DNA of 28,366 nucleotides from a virus: positions 1 to 28,366 of the IMG/VR virus record IMGVR_UViG_3300024431_000024; one strand, written 5' to 3'. This document shows, in pieces, positions 23,737-28,366 of the stretch. Positions within the stretch are counted from its first letter, which is position 1; each line of letters starts with the position of its first letter. Position numbers and translations under genes: made by a program. Under the pieces are notes generated by a model that saw only the letters and a list, made by a program, of their open reading frames with translations, searched no databases and was not told the origin of the DNA.

Positions 23737-23744
23737 ACAGTCAA
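23716..23744 (-). promoter_or_regulatory. Leftward promoter candidate
   Basis: Reading leftward, TTGACT (23744-23739) is a near-consensus -35 box; at 17-19 nt lies the AT-rich GCTTAACT as a weak -10 region. It is about 45 nt before the first leftward ribosome site and is overlapped by the inverted repeat. Confidence 0.5.
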
Positions 23745-23866
23745 CGTGAACCCCGTCACAGATCTCGACACTCGTCTCAACAAGATCAAGGACTTGCGAG
23801 GAAAGCCCGCGATTATGTCGCCGGCGCCCTGGGCGATGCCCTGGGCTCGTTGCGCGTGTGACCGTT

Positions 23867-23885
23867 CTCGTGTCGTGTTACAGTG
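23867..23885 (+). promoter_or_regulatory. Rightward extended -10 promoter
   Basis: TGTTACAGT (23876-23884) is an extended -10 of the form TGnTACAGT; -35 is poor. A start about 7 nt later leaves a ~25-nt leader with CAGGAG before GTG 23916. A 19-nt stretch here shares 15 bases, with the same spacing, with the element at 26246. Confidence 0.5.
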
Positions 23886-23915
23886 AGCGAACGACAACCC
23901 CAGGAGATGTTCCCC

Positions 23916-24146
23916 GTGAAACACCCGCACCTTCTCCGCCGAGCTCGAGCCGAGTCCGGCAAGACCGCCGAGGAGATCTGCCACTTGTCCGGATGCACTC
24001 GGCCGACGCTCTACCGTGTCGAGGCCGGCCAGGTCACGCCGAAGAGACAACTCGCCCGCTCGCTCTTCCGCGTTTACAACGGCCAGGTCCCGCTCGCTCA
24101 CATCTACGACCCGGAGTTCGCCGGCGAAGTGAGGGCCGCCTCGTGA
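23916..24146 (+). CDS. Cro/CI-like helix-turn-helix regulator
   Basis: A 76-residue protein from GTG 23916 with AGGAG 9 nt upstream; an ATG at 23907 abuts the ribosome site and a GTG at 23883 lies inside the promoter, so both are rejected. Residues ~4-55 fit the XRE/Cro helix-turn-helix fold: HLLRRARAESGKTAEEICHLSGCTRPTLYRVEAGQVTPKRQLARSL, with recognition helix near 28-36. Its size is right for Cro. It is the first rightward gene of a divergent control region with operator-like repeats, so it probably represses one or both early promoters. No larger CI partner is in the window. Confidence 0.8.
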   Translation: MKHPHLLRRARAESGKTAEEICHLSGCTRPTLYRVEAGQVTPKRQLARSLFRVYNGQVPLAHIYDPEFAGEVRAAS

Positions 24147-24445
24147 ACCGCTCGCTCACGATCCAGGAGAAGGTCGGCTCGTTGCCGTGGCGCGCTTGTC
24201 CGTCCGCGGACACGACGGTCGGCGAGCTCGAGGCCGCGGTCTCGATGTTCAAGATCACGATCGCCCGGACGACCGCCGACGAGATCCTCCTGGTCCAGAC
24301 CGACGAGGCGATCCGCGACGGCGATCCGCCGCCGGACATGGAAGAGCTCGGGACGGCGATGTTCGGCGAGGACCACAACGCGATCCTCGTGACCGAGTCG
24401 GGGATCTACAAGACACTCGACGGCGAAGATCTCGCCGCCGGCTAG
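24143..24445 (+). CDS. Small unknown protein downstream of the Cro-like gene
   Basis: A 100-residue protein from GTG 24143, overlapping the HTH gene stop as GTGA. Sequence: RSLTIQEKVGSLPWRACPSADTTVGELEAAVSMFKITIARTTADEILLVQTDE, then an acidic DGDPPPDMEELG and ILVTESGIYKTLDGEDL. It looks like a small mixed alpha/beta protein with an acidic second half. The strong terminator begins 7 nt after its stop, so it is the last gene of the short rightward transcript. By position it could act in early control (for example as an antiterminator or co-regulator), but nothing in the sequence shows this. Confidence 0.65.
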   Translation: MNRSLTIQEKVGSLPWRACPSADTTVGELEAAVSMFKITIARTTADEILLVQTDEAIRDGDPPPDMEELGTAMFGEDHNAILVTESGIYKTLDGEDLAAG

Positions 24446-24451
24446 TTGACG

Positions 24452-24514
24452 CCGGAGTTCGTTCCGATGGCGCGGATCCGTGAGGGATCCCTGGGGCGGG
24501 CTCCGGTTTTTTTT
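24452..24514 (+). terminator. Strong two-tier intrinsic terminator after the Cro-like unit
   Basis: 24452-24466 pairs with 24492-24506 over 15 consecutive positions (five G-U), and eight T follow directly (24507-24514). Inside the loop GGATCC (24474-24479) pairs with GGATCC (24485-24490). No promoter is visible between it and ATG 24536. Confidence 0.8.
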
Positions 24515-24535
24515 CGTTCTCGTGAGGAGAGGAAG

Positions 24536-24865
24536 ATGATGAGCTCGAGCGACTTGCCGGCGTGTCCGGCGTGTGGATCCCGTGAGGTCCGAAGGGTCAC
24601 GGATCCCCCCCAGACGTTCTTCAAGTGCGCGCAATGCGGACGCGACCGGACCGCGGCCTGGGAGGCCATCCAGCCGCCGAAGCCCGACATCGACACGAGC
24701 GGCGCCGAGTTCGAGGCCGGCGAGCTCAAGCTCGAGGCCGTGGATCCGAAGGCCGAGTCCTTCGACCAGGAGGCCAGGGACCGCCACTTCGAGGAAGACC
24801 AGGAGACGATCGAAGCGGCTTGTATGAGGCTCGGGATCGCCGCGACCTTGAAGGTCGTCTCGTGA
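24536..24865 (+). CDS. Zinc-ribbon early protein
   Basis: A 109-residue protein from ATG 24536 (or 24539) behind AGGAGAGGAAG; a longer frame from TTG 24446 would run through the terminator and is rejected. The N-terminus is a four-cysteine ribbon: CPACGSREVRR ... FFKCAQCGRD (C10, C13, C31, C34), the transposase/TFIIS-like spacing of small DNA-binding ribbons. The rest is acidic and helical (GAEFEAGELKLEAVDPKAESFDQEARDRHFEEDQETIEAACMRLG). First gene after the terminator, so it depends on read-through. Possibly a nucleic-acid-binding or anti-termination factor; role unknown. Confidence 0.75.
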   Translation: MMSSSDLPACPACGSREVRRVTDPPQTFFKCAQCGRDRTAAWEAIQPPKPDIDTSGAEFEAGELKLEAVDPKAESFDQEARDRHFEEDQETIEAACMRLGIAATLKVVS

Positions 24866-25197
24866 GCGCGCCGCCGCCGACTGTCTTCATGGACGAGCGC
24901 GTCGCCGCCAGGCTCCCGGAGACCACGGCCGAGGCCCAGGAGGGGATCGGCCAGAACGTCAAGGTCATCGCCTACGTCCGCGAGGACGTGCATCTCGCGG
25001 CCGTTCGCGCCGCCGGGAGCCAGGACCGGGAGATCCTCGTCACGATCCAGGCCGTCGGCTCGATCCTCTACGGGCTCACGAGCCAGGGCCGCCTTTTTGT
25101 CTTCGACACTGGCGTCAGTATGCTCGAGGAAGACGACCCAGATCTCCAGCGCGAGCGCGGCTGGCATCTCGCCGCCGACCAGGAGCTCGAACCGTGA
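24862..25197 (+). CDS. Unknown early protein with one propeller-like strand pair
   Basis: A 111-residue protein from GTG 24862 overlapping the previous stop (GTGA). The centre is beta-rich (KVIAYVREDVHLAAVRAAGSQDREILVTIQAVGSILYGLTSQGRLFVFDTG), where ILYGLTSQGRLFVFD looks like one blade of a propeller or a small beta barrel. The C-terminus is acidic (SMLEEDDPDLQRERGWHLAADQELEP). No enzyme motif. It overlaps the next gene (GTGA). I do not recognise the family. Confidence 0.65.
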   Translation: MSAPPPTVFMDERVAARLPETTAEAQEGIGQNVKVIAYVREDVHLAAVRAAGSQDREILVTIQAVGSILYGLTSQGRLFVFDTGVSMLEEDDPDLQRERGWHLAADQELEP

Positions 25198-25502
25198 GGG
25201 CCTGGAAGGGCGCCGAGACGGATCCCGAGAAGGTCTTCCTCTACTTCCGCGAACACGCCGACAAGTTCTTCACCGAGGACCACGTCGCCGCCCAGATCAA
25301 GGTCGGCCGCCGGCGGACCCGGAGGATCGTCGCCTGGCTCGTCATCGAGGCGAAGCTCGAGTCGATCGAGACCGTGAGCTCGTTCGCCTGGGGCCGGCCG
25401 AAGAAGATGTTCCGCGCACACCGGAACGACAACACGCTCAACCAGGTCGAGCTCTTCCGTGACGCGATCGCCGCCGCCGGCTTCGGGGATCCCTACGGAT
25501 GA
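25194..25502 (+). CDS. Winged-helix-like protein with QVELF motif
   Basis: A 102-residue protein from GTG 25194. Residues ~13-80 read as a winged helix: PEKVFLYFREHADKFFTEDHVAAQIKVGRRRTRRIVAWLVIEAKLESIETVSSFAWGRPKKMFR, with a basic recognition helix (GRRRTRRIVAWL) and a wing (SSFAWGRPKKMFR). Residues 84-88 (QVELF) match the loose clamp-binding consensus QxxLF. It is followed by a second winged-helix-like gene overlapping by ATGA. A role in early transcription or replication is inferred only from fold and context. Confidence 0.7.
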   Translation: MRAWKGAETDPEKVFLYFREHADKFFTEDHVAAQIKVGRRRTRRIVAWLVIEAKLESIETVSSFAWGRPKKMFRAHRNDNTLNQVELFRDAIAAAGFGDPYG

Positions 25503-25822
25503 AGGACTGGGACGACGGCCACTACTTCAACTCGACGAGCGTCGTCGGCCAGTCGCTCGCGATCTACACCGCGAAGGCGACCGCCCAGGACGACAAGGTC
25601 CTCGAGTTCCTCCGGCACAATCCGCGCCTCGAGGTCACGGCCGAGGACATCAACGACCTCGTCCTGGCCGGAGCTCCCGAGACCTCACCGCGGCGGGCGC
25701 TCTCGACGCTCTTCCGCGATGGCCTGGTCGAGAAGCGCGGGAAGACCGCGGGGAAGTATGGGCGGCCGATCTACGTCTGGCGCTTGAAGCCCGTCGAGCC
25801 GACCCAGGAGTCGCTCTTCTAA
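25499..25822 (+). CDS. Winged-helix protein ending in QESLF
   Basis: A 107-residue protein. Residues ~30-97 form a winged helix: DDKVLEFLRHNPRLEVTAEDINDLVLAGAPETSPRRALSTLFRDGLVEKRGKTAGKYGRPIYVWRL, in which 'SPRRALSTLFRDGLVEKRG' is the recognition helix plus wing and 'YGRPIYVWRL' the closing strand; this layout occurs in small phage regulators. The extreme C-terminus is QESLF (103-107), a good match to the sliding-clamp motif. The stop overlaps the next ATG by one base. Likely a DNA-binding early protein, exact role unknown. Confidence 0.75.
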   Translation: MKDWDDGHYFNSTSVVGQSLAIYTAKATAQDDKVLEFLRHNPRLEVTAEDINDLVLAGAPETSPRRALSTLFRDGLVEKRGKTAGKYGRPIYVWRLKPVEPTQESLF

Positions 25823-25995
25823 TGTCGGGCCGTTGCCGAGATTGCGGCGCCATCTTCGACGAGCCGAGCTTCTCCGAGGGCCCGAAGATCTGGGACTCGA
25901 AGCTCGAGAAGGTCGTCCGCTTCGCCCGGATGCTCTTCATGTGTCCCGAGTGTCTCTCGACCAACATCCGCGAAGACCCAGGCCCGGCCGCGTGA
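25822..25995 (+). CDS. Small zinc-ribbon protein
   Basis: A 57-residue protein from ATG 25822, overlapping the previous TAA. It carries CRDC (C5, C8) and CPEC (C41, C44), a 32-residue loop between, with FDEPSFSEGPKIWDSKLEKVVRFARMLFM. This rubredoxin-like pairing makes a zinc ribbon. It overlaps the next GTG as GTGA. Short, but codon bias matches its neighbours and it keeps the tight coupling of the operon, so I believe it is real. Function unknown. Confidence 0.7.
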   Translation: MSGRCRDCGAIFDEPSFSEGPKIWDSKLEKVVRFARMLFMCPECLSTNIREDPGPAA

Positions 25996-26252
25996 GGACG
26001 ACCAGGTTCGAGCCGGCCCCGTGTCCGTCTTGCGGGAAGTCGCTCGACGCGGCGACGCATCCGACCGAAGACCTCACGCCCGAGCCTGGCGACTTCACGA
26101 TCTGCCTCGGCTGCCAGGACCTCTTCGTCTTCACCGACGAGCTCGAACTTCGGGCGCCGACGACCGAGGAGCTCGGCCAGGTCCCGCTCCTCGAGACCTC
26201 GCGATTCCAGGCCCTCATCACAGAAGCAAAAAGGAAGACGCCCGTCTCGTGA
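25992..26252 (+). CDS. Small zinc-ribbon protein
   Basis: An 86-residue protein from GTG 25992. Two cysteine pairs, CPSC (C11, C14) and CLGC (C38, C41), with 'SLDAATHPTEDLTPEPGDFTICLGCQDLFVF' between; the 'P-x-P-G-D-x-T-I/V-C-x-x-C' part is familiar from small phage proteins of unknown role. The C-terminus is helical (TEELGQVPLLETSRFQALITEAKRK). Last gene of the read-through unit; its stop codon TGA lies inside the second copy of the promoter motif. Confidence 0.75.
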   Translation: MRTTRFEPAPCPSCGKSLDAATHPTEDLTPEPGDFTICLGCQDLFVFTDELELRAPTTEELGQVPLLETSRFQALITEAKRKTPVS

Positions 26253-26264
26253 GCTGATACAGTG
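26246..26264 (+). promoter_or_regulatory. Second copy of the extended -10 promoter motif
   Basis: TGATACAGT (26255-26263) plus CTCGTG 12 nt upstream, matching 15 of 19 bases with 23867-23885. It is followed after about 13 nt by the CAGGAG ribosome site of the 26289 gene. The CTCGTG part is also the end of the preceding gene, so only the -10 half is independent evidence. Confidence 0.5.
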
Positions 26265-26288
26265 GCCGGACCTTTGCAGGAGAAAACC

Positions 26289-27293
26289 ATGAACGAAAAA
26301 ACGGACCAGGCGGTCGTCCTGGTCGAGACTCCAGTCTCGGAAAACGGCCACGCCCTCGAGGTCCGATCGGCCCTCGACATCAAGCCCTCGCTCTTCAAGG
26401 CGGGCCTCGATCGCCGCAAGAAGAACCGCGACACCCTCATCGACCACATCCGCGCCTCGCTCGTCGAGGGGACCGACTTCGGTCGGATTCACGTCGTAAA
26501 GCGCGACAAGTGCGATAAGGGAAAATGGTGCGACAACGACTACCACTTCTCGAAGCCGTCGCTCTGGAAAGCCGGCGCCGAGAAGATCTCGGGGATCCTC
26601 GGCCTCCGTGTCTCCTGGCCGACGCTCCGCGACTACGAGGAGCGCGTCATCCGCGGCGAGACGATCACCGAGATCATGATCCGTTGCGAGCTCCTCAACT
26701 CCGACGGCGTCATCATCGCCGAGGGCATCGGCGCGCGCTCGGTCGGCGAGGACGGCAACCTCAACAAGGCCTTCAAGATGGCGAAGAAGTCCGGCCAGAT
26801 CGACGCGGTTCTCAACGTCGGCGGCCTCTCCGAGGTCTTCACCCAGGACCTCGAGGACATGGACATCGACGAGCTCGGCGAGCGGGATCCCTATCAACCA
26901 GGCGAGGACCGCGTCGAGTCCGCGATCCCGCGCAACCAGAAGCCGCTCGAGTCTCATTGTCCGATCGGCAAGGACTGGAAGGGCGTCCCCTGGGGCGAGG
27001 TCGACGACGGCTTCCTCTCCTGGATCATCCAGAAGATCGACGACAAGCCCGACCTCATCGAACGAGTCCAGCGCGAGATCGTCGCCCGCTATCCGGAGGA
27101 CGACGACGCGAAGGATCGGCGCCAGGATGCTAGGATGACGACGGGGAAGAAGGTCTCCGACTACGCCCGCGAACTCACCCTGGCGGAGAACATCGACACG
27201 ATCACCGCCATCAAGGACGAGCTCCCCGCGGAGTTCGAGCCATCTCTCCGGACTTTCATCGCGACCCGCGAACGAGAGCTCGGTCCCCAGTAA
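26289..27293 (+). CDS. Putative ssDNA-annealing (Rad52-like) protein
   Basis: A 334-residue protein; ATG 26289 has CAGGAG 7 nt upstream. Core motifs: GTDFGRIHVV, KPSLWKAGAEKISGILGL (89-106), GVIIAEGIGARSVGE, NKAFKMAKKSGQIDAVLNVGG (159-179) and FTQDLED (184-190). The order 'G-x-D-F/Y-G, K-P-x-L-x-K-x-G-A-E-K, A-E-G-x-G, N-x-x-x-K-M-A-K, F-T-Q-D' occurs in phage proteins that I associate with Rad52/Sak-type annealases, though this is from memory. A cysteine-rich insert CDKGKWCDNDYH (75-86) interrupts the first half. Residues ~222-270 (CPIGKDWKGVPWGEVDDGFLSWIIQK) look like a DUF3820-type domain. It leads the DNA-metabolism unit. Confidence 0.55.
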   Translation: MNEKTDQAVVLVETPVSENGHALEVRSALDIKPSLFKAGLDRRKKNRDTLIDHIRASLVEGTDFGRIHVVKRDKCDKGKWCDNDYHFSKPSLWKAGAEKISGILGLRVSWPTLRDYEERVIRGETITEIMIRCELLNSDGVIIAEGIGARSVGEDGNLNKAFKMAKKSGQIDAVLNVGGLSEVFTQDLEDMDIDELGERDPYQPGEDRVESAIPRNQKPLESHCPIGKDWKGVPWGEVDDGFLSWIIQKIDDKPDLIERVQREIVARYPEDDDAKDRRQDARMTTGKKVSDYARELTLAENIDTITAIKDELPAEFEPSLRTFIATRERELGPQ

Positions 27294-27326
27294 CACAACG
27301 GGCCCGTGAGGGGCCAGGAGGACATC

Positions 27327-28049
27327 ATGGAAATATCAACACAGAAGTCGCTCGCGATCGCCGAGCTCAACCCTATCGTCACCGACATCGCGGCCTTCGC
27401 CGGCACGATCGAGGGCCTCGACGTCACCGACGAAGAGACCCAGGGCCAGGTCGGCGACCTCGTGAAAATGATGGCACACCGCCGCCGCAAGCTCGAGGAC
27501 AAGCGGATCTCGCTCGTGAAGCCGCTCTCGGGCGTCGTCAACGAGATCAACGCGCTCTTCAAGCCGCCACGCGATCGGATCGACGAGATCGTCACGATCG
27601 CGAAGGGCAAGATGAAGCGGTTCGCCCAGGCCCAGGCCGCCCTCGCGAATGAGAAGGCCCGCCAGGAACGCGAGACCGCCGAGCGCGAACGCCGGGAGGC
27701 CGCGGATCTCGCCGAAGTTCTCCGCAAGAAGGCGGGCATCGAGGCCGAACCGATCGCCCAGGCCGTCGTCGCCGAGGCCCAGAAGAAGGTCGAGAAGGCG
27801 TTCAAGCCGGAGGCCTCGAAGGTCGCCGTCACCCGCGGCCAGGAGTCCTCGGTCATCGTGACGAAGACCTGGAAGGGGAAGGTCGTCGACATGATGGCGA
27901 TCGCGAAGGGCGTCGCCGAGGGGCGTCTCCCGCTCTCGGTCATCGAGCCGAACATGAGCGCGATCCAGGGCCTCGCCCGTGAGACGAAGCGCGCCCAGGT
28001 CGTCGACGGGATCGAGATCTGGGAGGACATCGGGACGCTCGTCCGATGA
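27327..28049 (+). CDS. Coiled-coil phage protein (DUF1351-like)
   Basis: A 240-residue protein; ATG 27327 behind AGGAGG. Residues ~30-135 form a long helix: KMMAHRRRKLEDKRISLVKPLSGVVNEINALFKPPRDRIDEIV, then KGKMKRFAQAQ and an EKARQERETAERERREAAD stretch, typical of coiled-coil proteins encoded next to annealases in many phages (the 'R-x-x-L-E-x-x-R...P...I-N-x-x-F-K' pattern). The C-terminus is mixed beta/helical (VIVTKTWKGKVVDMMAIAKGVAEGRLPLSVIEPNMSAIQGLA). A short hairpin GGCCC/GGGCC (27301-27315) sits just before the ribosome site. Likely a recombination partner; role inferred from neighbours. Confidence 0.65.
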   Translation: MEISTQKSLAIAELNPIVTDIAAFAGTIEGLDVTDEETQGQVGDLVKMMAHRRRKLEDKRISLVKPLSGVVNEINALFKPPRDRIDEIVTIAKGKMKRFAQAQAALANEKARQERETAERERREAADLAEVLRKKAGIEAEPIAQAVVAEAQKKVEKAFKPEASKVAVTRGQESSVIVTKTWKGKVVDMMAIAKGVAEGRLPLSVIEPNMSAIQGLARETKRAQVVDGIEIWEDIGTLVR

Positions 28050-28366
28050 AGGGCCAGTTCGAGAACGAGAGCCGGAAGCCGGTCTCCGCCGACTTCCAGC
28101 TCCAGGTCGACGAGCCGGCGAAGCGGATCCAGATCATCGACGAGGACCTCGGCAACATGAGCGTCACGAACGACATGGAGGCGGTCCTCCGCGAGGTCTC
28201 GCTCAACGTCGACAACCCGCTCTCGGACTATGCGATCGTCTACCGCGACTCGACCGGGACCTGGGACCGGATCCTGGTCGAGCCTCACGACGTTCTCGCT
28301 CACACCTGGACCTTCATCATCCTCCCAGGGCCGGGCGACGCGCCAGAGAGCCGCGACATGATGACG
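28046..28366 (+). CDS. Unknown protein, cut by window end
   Basis: ATG 28046 overlaps the previous stop as ATGA; 107 codons are open to the right edge, so the C-terminus is missing. Visible sequence: an N-terminal basic part, then IQIIDEDLGNMSVTNDMEAVLREVSLNVDNPLSDYAIVYRDSTGTWDRILVEPHDVLAHTWTFIILPG. 'SVTND-x-E-x-V' and 'I-V-Y-R-D-S-x-G-x-W-D-x-I' look like a conserved small phage early protein, but I cannot name it. Codon bias and coupling argue that it is a real gene of the annealase operon. Confidence 0.7.
   Translation, partial: MKGQFENESRKPVSADFQLQVDEPAKRIQIIDEDLGNMSVTNDMEAVLREVSLNVDNPLSDYAIVYRDSTGTWDRILVEPHDVLAHTWTFIILPGPGDAPESRDMMT

Larger units (their letters stand above)
23673..23915. 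other. Divergent early control region
   Basis: A 243-nt stretch between the leftward operon and the rightward HTH gene with no convincing gene. It holds the leftward promoter and inverted repeat, two tandem GCCCTGGGC palindromes (23826-23834 and 23838-23846), and the rightward extended -10 promoter. Short frames in the middle lack a ribosome site. Confidence 0.6.

Noticed and set aside
23745-23886. Short rightward frames in the divergent control region
   Set aside because: No clear ribosome site and mixed codon bias; the region is better explained as control DNA.
24446-24535. Longer start (TTG) for the zinc-ribbon gene at 24536
   Set aside because: It would translate through the terminator stem and T run; ATG 24536 has a good ribosome site.

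Overview
The window is a 28.4 kb piece of a tailed bacteriophage (Caudoviricetes) genome, or of a prophage, with siphovirus architecture. It is GC-rich throughout, with codons ending mostly in G or C. The tail families seen (HK97 gp10-like neck protein, BR0599/DUF2163-type hub, lambda J-like tip, lambda-type G/GT frameshift) point to a phage of a proteobacterium. No host-specific gene is visible, so the host cannot be named. Terminase, portal, capsid, lysis, integrase and polymerase genes all lie outside the window.

Positions 1-19206 hold rightward virion genes. First comes the 3' part of a long repeat-built protein: four ~80-residue repeats, then nineteen ~20-residue repeats. A small Ig-like protein and the head-tail connector series follow (DnaT_2-like adaptor, head closure, gp10-like neck, tail terminator). 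Next are the tail tube, the tail assembly chaperones G and GT (joined by a -1 frameshift at GGGAAAC with a stem-loop 8 nt downstream), and a 746-residue tape measure. Four tail-tip proteins lead to a 1615-residue J-like tip that ends in three LamG-like domains. Most genes touch or overlap by 1-4 nt.

Positions 19207-20008 hold a tiny leftward membrane protein and a rightward structural-looking gene. The latter shares a beta-rich domain with the tail gene at 9176.

Positions 20005-23672 are leftward. Two genes (20728 to 20005) encode small proteins, one with a cysteine-rich body and an SSB-like acidic tip. Seven coupled genes (23672 to 21131) end at a clear intrinsic terminator (21049-21084). 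The largest of the seven resembles the TGT/DpdA base-exchange fold, so it is a candidate DNA- or RNA-modification enzyme.

Positions 23673-23915 form a divergent control region with promoter-like boxes, a perfect 9-bp inverted repeat and two tandem palindromes. Rightward from it lies a Cro-like helix-turn-helix gene, one more small gene, and a strong terminator (24452-24514) that probably gates expression of the next six small genes (zinc ribbons and winged helices). A second copy of the rightward promoter motif precedes a Rad52/annealase-like gene (26289), a coiled-coil gene (27327), and a last gene cut off by the window end.

The early half looks like a lambda-style switch followed by a DNA-metabolism module. 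The left half is the late virion module.
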